51,401 nucleotides of DNA from Mucilaginibacter sp. (GTDB taxonomy: Bacteria > Bacteroidota > Bacteroidia > Sphingobacteriales > Sphingobacteriaceae): contig JAQBOV010000032.1 of the NCBI GenBank assembly GCA_028287895.1, positions 1-51,401 on the forward strand. Reading direction: 5' to 3'. This document shows positions 44,739 through 51,401 of the stretch, one piece after another. The notes under the pieces were generated by a model, which saw only the letters and a program-made list of their open reading frames with translations, ran no database searches and was not told where the DNA came from. Numbering within the stretch: the stretch's first letter is position 1; each line of letters opens with the position of its first letter. The position numbers and the translations under genes were made by a program.

Positions 44739-44785
44739 TGTCATCTCAAAGCCGCCTGCGGCGGCCGGGCGATAATGAGAGATCT
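44739..44785 (+). repeat. REP-like repeat (TGTCATYTC ... GAGARATCT family)
   Basis: TGTCATCTC (44739-44747) and GAGAGATCT (44777-44785) flank a perfect GC-rich hairpin, GCCGCC/GGCGGC with loop TGC (44751-44765). The opposite-strand copy at 48496-48600 has the same two end motifs. Confidence 0.6.
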
Positions 44786-44945
44786 TTTCATTCCCATTCT
44801 GCGCTATCGATTCCATGATTCACGCAATAGGAAAGAGTTGCGTAAGGATTAAGTCTAGTTCCTTTAAAAAGGGTTAAAATATACAACGATGCTGCATATC
44901 ATGGTTACATACCCCACATTATCCGTTGTTTGTCGCTCGGTGAGA

Positions 44946-45518
44946 TTAACCCGCCATGTAATACTGTTCTTTTGAGGTCAGCTGCATTAATTTCCCTTTC
45001 AAAATATTGCGTGCACGGTAAAGTGTGGTGCGTGACAATAATTCGGTAATGCCTAAAGTATTACCGATCTCCTGGTGTGAGTAGCCTTCAACAGCATACA
45101 GGTTAAATACGGAGCGGTAAGCCTGCGGTAATTGCTGTACCAGTTTAAGCAGATCTTTCAATTCCAGGTTGTTGGCATTCTGGGTGGATGAAGTATGTAT
45201 CGGACTATCGGCCATATCTTCAACCAATACCATTGGTTTCAGTTTGCGGTAACGCGAAATAGCAGTATGCACCATAATACGGCGTATCCATCCTTCCAGA
45301 TTGCCATCGCCACGGTATTTATGCACGTTATTGAACATCTTGATAAATCCCTCCTGCAAAATGTCCTGCGCTTCATCTTTATCGTTAGCATAGCGCATGC
45401 AAACGGCCATCATTTTTGGGGCCAATGTTTTGTATAATAGTTCCTGCTGCTTGCGGTCGTTTTGCAGGCATCCTTCCCACATCCGGCTCAAATTACTATC
45501 AGTATTCATGGTATTCAT
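44946..45518 (-). CDS. ECF-type RNA polymerase sigma factor
   Basis: A 190-residue sigma-70 family protein with region 2 (YANDKDEAQDILQEGFIKMF, then GNLEGWIRRIMVHTAISRYR) and region 4 (LPQAYRSVFNLYAVEGYSHQ, then EIGNTLGIT). After LGIT the sequence is ELLSRTTLYRAR, where most Bacteroidota ECF factors have EGTSKSxLxRAR, so the normally conserved GT is LL. No anti-sigma (FecR-type) gene is adjacent; downstream lies a repeat and upstream a divergent lipoprotein gene. ATG at 45518 or 45509. Confidence 0.9.
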   Translation of the reverse strand: MNTMNTDSNLSRMWEGCLQNDRKQQELLYKTLAPKMMAVCMRYANDKDEAQDILQEGFIKMFNNVHKYRGDGNLEGWIRRIMVHTAISRYRKLKPMVLVEDMADSPIHTSSTQNANNLELKDLLKLVQQLPQAYRSVFNLYAVEGYSHQEIGNTLGITELLSRTTLYRARNILKGKLMQLTSKEQYYMAG

Positions 45519-45594
45519 ATTTGATAAGGCTATGCCAATCTTGATGCCATTCGGTAAATGACTTATAATTAATTGATTGCAATTTTGTCGATCT

Positions 45595-45619
45595 ACGAAA
45601 CTGTTCGTTTTCGTACAGT
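45595..45619. promoter_or_regulatory. Overlapping palindromes in the sigma factor/lipoprotein divergent region
   Basis: ACGAAA (45595-45600) / TTTCGT (45609-45614) and, interlocked with it, ACTGT (45600-45604) / ACAGT (45615-45619). The position between two divergent genes fits an operator, but nothing else supports this. Confidence 0.3.
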
Positions 45620-45772
45620 AGTGATATAAATGCGGACGGTTTTTTTGCGTTCCACGAATTATAGTTGAGCGGTTACCTGGGACATAAATTTGTGGAGCTG
45701 GTTATCAGTCGATTTAGATAATTGTGTAACATATAAAGATCGTCATCGTAAAAAGATGAAATCCAAATTGAT

Positions 45773-46309
45773 ATGAAACCGTATCTCCTGATAATTGCTC
45801 TTTTAGCATTTTCGATCTTATATGGCTGTAAACCTGAGTATGTAACACCTTTGGTTAAGGCCAGCCCTAAATCTTCAGATTCTGCAAGCTCCGTACAAAA
45901 CAGTTTCGGGTCATTGAACATATCAACTACTGTAGATCCTGCGCATCTGATTGGAAAATGGAGCCTGGTCAAAGATTCAACTTCCTGGTGTATAGGTGCA
46001 GATACCGTGATCCATTCGAACAATTATTGGGGTACTGCTGATGATTATTTTGATTTCAGGTCTGATGGGAAGTGCTATATCAAAGAAAAGAGCTGCTACG
46101 ATACAATGACATTTAAAATGCCAACGGATACCAGCGTGATTTTTGGGAAATCTAATGGATACCAGGTTTCGAATACAGGTGTGTGGACTCCTATTCCAAC
46201 ACCTCCAAACAAAATTAATCCTTTTACCGATCGTGATGCCAAAATCACTTACACATCTCTTGCAGGACCGGGCGGCATTACCGGCAGGACGGTGTACCTA
46301 AAAAAGTAA
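45773..46309 (+). CDS. Lipoprotein of unknown function, lipocalin-like strand pattern
   Basis: A 178-residue protein with a type II signal peptide: LIIALLAFSILYGC, with the lipobox LYGC at residues 16-19, so it is probably anchored in a membrane by Cys19. The mature part starts with a Ser/Lys-rich linker and then has LIGKWSLVKDSTSWCIGADT and YFDFRSDGKCYIKEKSCYDT, the layout of lipocalin-like domains common in Bacteroidota lipoproteins. Function unknown. Divergent from the sigma factor gene, which could control it. Confidence 0.72.
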   Translation: MKPYLLIIALLAFSILYGCKPEYVTPLVKASPKSSDSASSVQNSFGSLNISTTVDPAHLIGKWSLVKDSTSWCIGADTVIHSNNYWGTADDYFDFRSDGKCYIKEKSCYDTMTFKMPTDTSVIFGKSNGYQVSNTGVWTPIPTPPNKINPFTDRDAKITYTSLAGPGGITGRTVYLKK

Positions 46310-46923
46310 AAGTTAGGCTTGACAGGCCTTATTAACCATAAAAATGTAGATTAATTTTAATTATTGCTTTCCATTTACATGCCCCTGTGTGTGTTAAAAA
46401 CTCATGTTGGCTTCATATAACATGCCCTGGCAACTATAAGGATCTCCTACAGTTAAAAGGACATAGACCTTTATTTTTCTTTGTACCTAGTAGTTGGCCT
46501 CACCAATTCCCTCTAACTCCATCGTACAAGCATTTTTGTCGTCGCAGGACATCAGCCACCTACCCTTTTTAATAAAATATTGTTGAGAGGATTCCCCGAA
46601 TAAATTATTGAGCCAATCGGGCATTGGCAATTATATAAGTGCGCGATGGTATTTCCCTTCGTCGTACATCGTTTTTTTGAATAGGCAGTTGAGTTGAAAG
46701 TACCAGTAATGTCGGTAACCTTTATTGGACGGTTGATTGCGTATAGCCCATGTTCCAAACGCAGAACAGAGGGTGGCAGCTATATAGACAACTGCTTAAC
46801 ACAGCAATGCTATTTTCCTTATGATTGATTTAGGTGTTTGCACGAAACCAAGGTATAAATTATAAAATAAATTTGCGCATGATCCTTACCTTTGCCCCTC
46901 CGGGATAAAAACCTGGCAACGTA
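46310..46923. other. Long gap without a supported gene (614 nt)
   Basis: Only short reading frames (61 and 68 codons) occur here, none with a recognisable domain or signal peptide. The region may hold decayed sequence. The last 60 nt contain promoter elements for the FAD dehydrogenase gene. No tRNA or strong hairpin was seen. Confidence 0.5.
46868..46894 (+). promoter_or_regulatory. Two -7 elements upstream of the FAD dehydrogenase gene
   Basis: TAAATTTG at 46868-46875 and TACCTTTG at 46887-46894, both perfect TAnnTTTG matches, 48 and 29 nt before the ATG at 46924. They may give two start sites. Confidence 0.5.
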
Positions 46924-48474
46924 ATGATCAAAGAAATAGAAATTGTTTGCTCGCCGGAGCAGCACGAAGATGAAGCCGCTTTGCAGCGACTGGCAGCTGC
47001 AGCCTTAAAAATATCCCTCAGCCAGGTATCCGGTTTGAAAATCCTGAAACGCTCCATTGATGCACGCGGCCGCAAGGTGGTTTACCGCATGCAGGTGAGG
47101 GTTATCATTGACGAACCCTATCAGCCCGAAATTTATACTATTAAATATCCTGATGTTAAGAATGCCAAACCGGTTATTATTATAGGTGCTGGTCCGGCTG
47201 GTTTATTTGCTGCTTTACAGTGTATTGAATCGGGATTGAAGCCGGTCATCCTTGAACGGGGTAAAGATGTAAAACAACGACGGCGTGATCTTGCTAATAT
47301 CAACAAACAAGGCTTGGTAAATCCTGAATCGAACTATTGTTTTGGTGAAGGCGGGGCAGGAACTTATTCAGATGGAAAGCTTTATACCCGTTCCACTAAA
47401 AGGGGCGATGTAAACCAGGTATTAAAAACCTTTGTGGCACATGGCGCACAGGAGGATATATTGATTGATGCACGGCCCCACATCGGCACCAATAAATTGC
47501 CGGGTATTATTACCGCTATCCGCCAGACGATACAGAATGCCGGCGGTGAGCTCCATTTTGATACCAAAGTAACCAGCCTTCTACTTGATTTTGGTAAGAT
47601 AAAAGGGGTGAAAACACTTAACGACGAAACATGGAAATCAGATGCTGTGATACTGGCCACAGGCCATTCGGCAAGGGATATTTTCGAAATGCTGTACCGT
47701 CAGAATATTTCGATCGAAGCCAAGCCATTTGCCTTAGGGGTTAGGATAGAACATCCGCAGGAAATTATTGACAGGGCACAATACCATTGTGATAACCGGG
47801 GAGAATACCTGCCGCCATCTTATTATAGTTTAGTAGAGCAGGTGGATGGCCGTGGTGTTTTCTCGTTTTGTATGTGTCCGGGTGGGATCATTGCACCCTG
47901 TTCAACAGAAGACAAAGAAATTGTGGTAAACGGCTGGAGTCCGTCAAAACGGAATAATCCTTATGCCAATTCGGGTACAGTGGTGCAGGTGAATTTACAA
48001 GATGTTAAAGGCAATAATGCTGATCCTTTTAAATTACTCCGCTTTCAGCAGGACATAGAGCAATTGGCATTCTCAGCAGGGGGTGGACACTTAGTTGCAC
48101 CCGGGCAAAGAATGGTTGATTTTGTGGAAGGGCGGGTTTCTGTTGATCTGCCGAAAAACTCTTATTTGCCGGGTACAAAAAGCGTCGACCTGAAACAAGT
48201 ATTGCCCAACTGGATAGCTGACAGCCTGCAAAAAGCACTGCCTGCTTTCGGGCGTAAAATGAAAGGTTATTATACCAACGAAGCAATACTGGTAGGAGTG
48301 GAATCGCGCACTTCATCGCCCGTAAAGGTTCCGCGGGATAAGGATACTTTGCAGCACCCGCAGGTGGCGGGATTATTTCCATGTGGGGAAGGGGCAGGAT
48401 ATGCAGGTGGCATTATTTCTGCTGCTATTGATGGGATTAATTGTGCGATAGGGGCAGCGAAAAAAATATTATAA
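46924..48474 (+). CDS. FAD-dependent dehydrogenase (COG2509-type NAD(P)/FAD oxidoreductase)
   Basis: A 516-residue flavoprotein. The first 80 residues form a small alpha/beta domain typical of this group (LQRLAAAALKISLSQVSGLK, then ILKRSIDARGRKVVYRMQV). The FAD-binding motif is PVIIIGAGPAGLFAALQCIE at about residues 84-103; NYCFGEGGAGTYSDGKLYTR follows, and GLFPCGEGAGYAGGIISAAI near the C-terminus completes the FAD site. The conserved NPESNYCFGEGGAGTYSDG stretch identifies the family. Substrate is unknown. Start ATG at 46924 gives the full N-terminal domain. Confidence 0.9.
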   Translation: MIKEIEIVCSPEQHEDEAALQRLAAAALKISLSQVSGLKILKRSIDARGRKVVYRMQVRVIIDEPYQPEIYTIKYPDVKNAKPVIIIGAGPAGLFAALQCIESGLKPVILERGKDVKQRRRDLANINKQGLVNPESNYCFGEGGAGTYSDGKLYTRSTKRGDVNQVLKTFVAHGAQEDILIDARPHIGTNKLPGIITAIRQTIQNAGGELHFDTKVTSLLLDFGKIKGVKTLNDETWKSDAVILATGHSARDIFEMLYRQNISIEAKPFALGVRIEHPQEIIDRAQYHCDNRGEYLPPSYYSLVEQVDGRGVFSFCMCPGGIIAPCSTEDKEIVVNGWSPSKRNNPYANSGTVVQVNLQDVKGNNADPFKLLRFQQDIEQLAFSAGGGHLVAPGQRMVDFVEGRVSVDLPKNSYLPGTKSVDLKQVLPNWIADSLQKALPAFGRKMKGYYTNEAILVGVESRTSSPVKVPRDKDTLQHPQVAGLFPCGEGAGYAGGIISAAIDGINCAIGAAKKIL

Positions 48475-48495
48475 ATAAAGGTTTGTTGTTATTTC

Positions 48496-48600
48496 TTACC
48501 TGCCTGCCGCAGGGCGTGCGATAGAGAGCAATTATCCAATTTGCATGGTCCGCTTTGCAAGTTGGATGAGATTTCTCCTCGTCCCTCGTTGGAAATGACA
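48496..48600 (-). repeat. REP-like repeat (TGTCATYTC ... GAGARATCT family), inverted copy with hairpin
   Basis: On the minus strand it begins TGTCATTTCCAACGAGGG and continues to GAGAAATCTC. Next to it is a 12-bp hairpin: ATCCAATTTGCA (48534-48545) pairs fully, with one G-T pair, with TGCAAGTTGGAT (48556-48567). It ends near CCTGCCTGCCGC (48499-48510), a core also seen in the repeat inside waaA. It fills the gap between the FAD dehydrogenase and DinB genes. Confidence 0.68.
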
Positions 48601-48620
48601 TTTTGATTAGTTTTACCGCC

Positions 48621-49106
48621 ATGACAACATCAGAGAAACTCAGCCACGAATTAGAAAAGGCATTATCGGGCGATCCCTGGTATGGCAAGCCGGTTTACCA
48701 GATCATTGAGCAGGTGAGTTTTGAAGCGGCCTTCGAGAAAGCCCAGGGTGCAGCGCATACCGTTGCCCAAATTGTATTGCACATGCTGGCGTGGACGGAA
48801 GAAGTAATGGACAGGATGAATGGCATGACTGCCGGTATGCCCTCAAGCGGCGACTGGCCCCCAACAGGCCATCCTGATGAGCAAAAATGGCAGAACTATG
48901 TCAATGATTTAAAGCTGGTCAACGTAAATTTGCTCGGTCTTATTCAGAATTTCCCGGAAGAGAAATGGAATCAACCTGTAAATGATGAAAGAGGTGCTGA
49001 ATCGGCAAGCGGTGTTACTTATGAAGAGCTGGTTAACGGATTGATACAGCACCATATTTACCACGCCGGGCAGATCGCGATATTAAACAGGATTATAAAT
49101 GGTTGA
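48621..49106 (+). CDS. DinB family protein
   Basis: A 161-residue four-helix-bundle protein of the DinB/YfiT-like metalloenzyme family. The metal histidines are visible in IVLHMLAWTEEVMDRMNG and GLIQHHIYHAGQIAIL. Many members are thiol-dependent (bacillithiol or similar) transferases or stress-induced proteins; role here unknown. The ATG at 48621 (MTTSEKLSHELEKAL) is preferred to the TTG at 48603. Its 3' end overlaps the next gene by 8 nt, so the two are cotranscribed and probably coupled in translation. Confidence 0.88.
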   Translation: MTTSEKLSHELEKALSGDPWYGKPVYQIIEQVSFEAAFEKAQGAAHTVAQIVLHMLAWTEEVMDRMNGMTAGMPSSGDWPPTGHPDEQKWQNYVNDLKLVNVNLLGLIQNFPEEKWNQPVNDERGAESASGVTYEELVNGLIQHHIYHAGQIAILNRIING

Positions 49107-49464
49107 TAAAAAAACAATGGTCTTAGGCGCTACGCCCAATGCCGGCAGGTACGCCAACCTTGCCGCCAACAGGCTGGTACGCAGCGGTCACAGTATAGTA
49201 AATGTGGGATTGAAAACAGGGGAGGTAGCCGGAGTGCCTATCGAAAAGCCTGAGACTATACACAAGGATATTGATACCATCACCCTGTATGTTGGTCCCC
49301 GGCACCAGGAAGAGCTTTACGATTATATATTAGATACCCATCCCAAGCGGATCATCTTTAATCCTGGTACCGAAAATGCTGAACTTCGCCGGATGGCAAA
49401 TGAAAAGGGCATCGAAACGGAGTATGCTTGTACGCTGGTGCTGTTGTCGATAGGGCAATATTAA
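49099..49464 (+). CDS. CoA-binding domain protein (YccU-like)
   Basis: A 121-residue single-domain Rossmann protein of the CoA_binding_2 family: VLGATPNAGRYANLAANRLV, GHSIVNVGLKTGEVAGVPIE, ITLYVGPRHQEELYDYILDT and RIIFNPGTENAEL. It resembles the CoA-binding part of succinyl-CoA synthetase but stands alone; ligand is probably CoA or a similar dinucleotide. Overlaps the DinB gene by 8 nt and is followed at once by a palindromic repeat. Confidence 0.88.
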   Translation: MVDKKTMVLGATPNAGRYANLAANRLVRSGHSIVNVGLKTGEVAGVPIEKPETIHKDIDTITLYVGPRHQEELYDYILDTHPKRIIFNPGTENAELRRMANEKGIETEYACTLVLLSIGQY

Positions 49465-49466
49465 TC

Positions 49467-49533
49467 CGTAGAGATGCCAATACTTTGCTCTCCTACCTAA
49501 TTTATAAAAAGACGCAATGGTTGCGTCTCTACG
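49467..49533. repeat. REP-like repeat (GTAGAGACGC family), overlaps rsmF stop
   Basis: The outer ends CGTAGAGATGC (49467-49477) and GCGTCTCTACG (49523-49533) are inverted copies with one mismatch. Inside the right end is a perfect hairpin GACGCAA/TTGCGTC with loop TGG (49511-49527). The left half looks like a decayed palindrome of the same kind. It fills the gap between two convergent genes and provides the TAG stop of the RsmF-type gene. GTAGAGACGC palindromes are common dispersed repeats in several phyla (from memory). Confidence 0.7.
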
Positions 49534-50920
49534 AAGATTGCTGGCTCAATATCCTTATCTCCTTCGGATAATAATTATTAATCCTGTTCGGCAGCAACTT
49601 TGCCCAGCCTAATGCATGTCCCTCAAAGATCATCAGGCTCCAGCCTTTATCTTGGCTATCCAGGTCAGTAATATTTTCACGCCTTAAATATTGAATGGCT
49701 TGTTCCATGCTCAGTTTGGTTTTTAAAAACTGGTCTTTATTTACAATAAGGCTTAGTGCCAGTTCATGGTCGGGTATCAGATCCTTCCCCATTAGCTTGC
49801 CTATCCGTATGCCCGACTTTTTGATATATAAGTATCGCTGTAAAATAGCGAGGCTTTCCTTATGATCACGACTTATCGCCAGCCAGTCGTCATTCACTTT
49901 AAAGAAAAAGAAATCTGCCGGCTCATTAATATAGGGCTTTATTAAGTCGATCTCTTTAAAATTTGCTTTCTGATGTTCTTTGTCTTTTGCGGGCGGAACT
50001 TCGCCATTGCTTTCCTTCTTCTGTAAACAGGCTGCAAATAGACCCTCGCCTTTTACCTTGTCGGGATAAAAACGATATCCCCAGGCTTGTTTTTGGGTTG
50101 ATTGGCTTTCCACTATTCCCCAGTCTGTCTCAACAGGTATCCTGATGCTTTCCAGTTCAAATTCGGCACAAAGCCAATCCAGGATATCCTCATTCTCTTC
50201 AACAGAATACGAGCAAGTCGAATAGATAAGATATCCATCTTCTTTTAAAGCAGGATAAACGTCGGCCAGTATACGTTCCTGGCGCTGGTGGCACAGTTTC
50301 ACATTTGCTGCAGACCATTCATCCATTGCCGCAGGATCTTTTCTGAACATACCCGAACCCGAACAAGGCGCATCTACTAATATAACATCAAAAAAGCCCT
50401 TCAGTCTGCCGAAGTCTTTTGGGTCATTATTGGTTACTATGGTATTACTGGTTCCCCAGCGGGTTAGATTATCAGCAAGTACGGGTACGCGTGTTTTGAT
50501 GATCTCATTGGCAACAAGCAGATCGTTGCTTTTTAAGGTTGAACTGATCAGCGTGCTTTTTCCGCCCGGTGCAGCGCAAAGGTCAAGCACCTTAATCCCA
50601 TCACTGTCCTTATTAATACCCTCCTTTTTAATATAGCGTAGTATATGATCAATAAACATAGACGATGCCTCCTGCACATAATAGCAGCCTGCATGAAAAA
50701 GCGGATCGAATGTAAACGAAGGACGGCTGTCCAGGTAATAACCTTCACTGCACCATGGCACCTGCCGATCACCTTTTATGGCAGATATTTTAAATGGATT
50801 TAGTCTGATGGAAGTAGGCGAATCGGAATTTTGATGCGCTTTTATAAAATTTTCGGCCTCAAATCCTGGCGAGCCGGCCAGTTTTGAAAGAAAATTTTCG
50901 GGGAAATGATACTCGTTCAT
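49529..50920 (-). CDS. RsmB/NOP2/Sun-family rRNA cytosine-C5 methyltransferase (RsmF-like)
   Basis: A 463-residue SAM-dependent methyltransferase. SAM motif VLDLCAAPGGKSTLISSTL; DAPCSGSGMFRKDP carries the first conserved cysteine and IYSTCSYSVEENEDILDWL the catalytic one. The C-terminal part (FFFFKVNDDWLAISRDHKES onwards, then MEQAIQYLRRENI) fits the RsmF/NOP2 C-terminal RNA-binding domain. It probably methylates a 16S rRNA cytosine. The last codons lead into a TAG supplied by a REP-like repeat. A -7 element lies 8 nt before the ATG. Confidence 0.92.
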   Translation of the reverse strand: MNEYHFPENFLSKLAGSPGFEAENFIKAHQNSDSPTSIRLNPFKISAIKGDRQVPWCSEGYYLDSRPSFTFDPLFHAGCYYVQEASSMFIDHILRYIKKEGINKDSDGIKVLDLCAAPGGKSTLISSTLKSNDLLVANEIIKTRVPVLADNLTRWGTSNTIVTNNDPKDFGRLKGFFDVILVDAPCSGSGMFRKDPAAMDEWSAANVKLCHQRQERILADVYPALKEDGYLIYSTCSYSVEENEDILDWLCAEFELESIRIPVETDWGIVESQSTQKQAWGYRFYPDKVKGEGLFAACLQKKESNGEVPPAKDKEHQKANFKEIDLIKPYINEPADFFFFKVNDDWLAISRDHKESLAILQRYLYIKKSGIRIGKLMGKDLIPDHELALSLIVNKDQFLKTKLSMEQAIQYLRRENITDLDSQDKGWSLMIFEGHALGWAKLLPNRINNYYPKEIRILSQQSS

Positions 50921-50928
50921 ATGAATTT

Positions 50929-50936
50929 CAAAGATA
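50929..50936 (-). promoter_or_regulatory. -7 element TATCTTTG for the RsmF-type gene
   Basis: Perfect TAnnTTTG match on the minus strand with 8 nt to the ATG at 50920, so the predicted leader is 1-5 nt. Confidence 0.55.
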
Positions 50937-51156
50937 CAATTTCAGTGATAGCGATTGTTAGGGCACGGGCCACAAAAATATTGAGCATTTATAGTTCTTA
51001 GTTTACAGTGACTTATAGAATTGTTTTGAGTTTTTGTTAAATTCTCTTTGCAGGTAGGTAAAATCTCTGTACATTTGTGACCGCTTTGGAAAAAAGGCGT
51101 TGTTTTTTGAAGATTTAGCGACTAAAAAATAATCTGAAAATAAGTGAAAATAACAC
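50937..51156. other. Divergent upstream region of the RsmF-type gene and the edge promoter
   Basis: No gene is seen. The stretch becomes A/T-rich toward 51100-51156, as upstream regions of strong Bacteroidota promoters often are. Confidence 0.45.
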
Positions 51157-51187
51157 TTGACAGAAGTTAAAAAAAGTCGCATCTTTG
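51157..51187 (+). promoter_or_regulatory. Strong promoter, probably of an rRNA operon
   Basis: TTGACA at 51157-51162 and CATCTTTG at 51180-51187, with 20 nt between the TTG and the -7 element, the usual Bacteroidota spacing. An A/T-rich tract precedes it. No reading frame follows in about 210 nt to the window edge. Confidence 0.7.
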
Positions 51188-51401
51188 CAGCCGCTTCGAT
51201 AACGAGGCAAACAGCAAAAAAATAAGATCCTGCGGGATTTTTAAATACAAGTTCCCTGCGACAGGGAACAACAAAAGTTCTTTAAAAGGTGAATAAATAA
51301 TTATGAGACGCAGCGAGACGGAAATCTGGGAGCGTTAGGCGGAAAGCGCAAGCGGGAAGCATAACGAAGGAAGAAGGAAGTCGGAATGTTTTTTTTAAAG
51401 A
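51188..51401 (+). ncRNA. Leader of a probable rRNA operon (16S would start beyond the window)
   Basis: The transcribed region has no reading frame and shows ordered elements: hairpin GCTTCG/CGAGGC (51193-51208), hairpin AAGATCC/GGATTTT (51224-51241), a perfect 8-bp hairpin GTTCCCTG/CAGGGAAC with loop CGA (51251-51269), then GTTCTTTAAAA (51277-51287), close to the boxA antitermination element of rRNA operons. A purine-rich stretch follows. No 16S sequence is reached, so this remains inference; a tRNA or other stable RNA transcript is possible. Confidence 0.55.

Noticed and set aside
46387..46758. Two short frames (61 and 68 codons) in the gap after the lipoprotein gene
   Set aside because: They overlap each other on opposite strands, have no signal peptide, domain or promoter, and look like chance frames.

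Overview
The window reads as chromosomal DNA from a Bacteroidota of the Sphingobacteriaceae type (Mucilaginibacter/Pedobacter-like). Evidence: many upstream regions carry the Bacteroidota -7 promoter element TAnnTTTG; the secreted GH92, GH29, GH144-like, DUF1080 and DUF5916 proteins, the CruF-type carotenoid genes and the short-chain-type L-threonine dehydrogenase are typical of the group; and the intergenic palindromic repeats are of kinds I recognise from these genomes. Genus is inference from memory, not from a search.

Left part (1-9.4 kb): the end of a GH144-like gene, a secreted esterase, a minus-strand run (repeat protein, DUF2442, YebC, threonine dehydrogenase), asd, an unknown secreted protein with a LysR regulator, a DJ-1/PfpI protein and a CrtD/CrtI-type carotenoid desaturase. 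From 9.4 to 16.9 kb a minus-strand block holds hemH, ispH, cruF, a membrane GT2, two PlsC-like acyltransferases, an alpha/beta hydrolase and waaA. Desaturase, hydratase, glycosyltransferase and acyltransferases together suggest a pathway to an acylated carotenoid glycoside, with IspH feeding isoprenoid precursor. Divergent from waaA is a tight nucleotide-sugar operon (ugd, UDP-xylose synthase, galE, rfbB, CpsB-like phosphatase), the flank of a surface polysaccharide locus.

Middle (22-31 kb): a FtsX/MacB-type permease, an A-type Fe-S carrier, a conserved membrane-anchored protein, a methylmalonyl-CoA mutase large chain without B12 domain, dnaA, a NUDIX hydrolase and a TPM-TPM-LemA cluster.

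Right part (31-51.4 kb): a glycan-processing region: DUF5916 protein, secreted DUF1080 (3-keto-glycoside hydrolase type), Tat-exported Gfo/Idh/MocA oxidoreductase, a HEAT-repeat/DUF1080 fusion, an aldo-keto reductase, a cytoplasmic Gfo/Idh/MocA enzyme, GH92 mannosidase and GH29 fucosidase. No SusC/SusD pair is present. Then an ECF sigma factor, a lipoprotein, an FAD dehydrogenase, DinB, CoA-binding and RsmF-type genes. The right edge holds a strong promoter followed by a hairpin-rich leader with a boxA-like element, most likely the front of an rRNA operon whose 16S gene begins beyond the window.

The most unusual signal is not a gene set but a set of several short palindromic repeat families. 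They fill intergenic gaps and also enter genes: one sits in frame inside waaA, two encode the C-terminal tails of the carotenoid desaturase and of the alpha/beta hydrolase, and one supplies the stop codon of the RsmF-type gene. A second pattern is the -7 promoter element lying only 5-12 nt before the start codon of crtD, ispH, rsmF and hemH, which predicts leaderless or nearly leaderless mRNAs.
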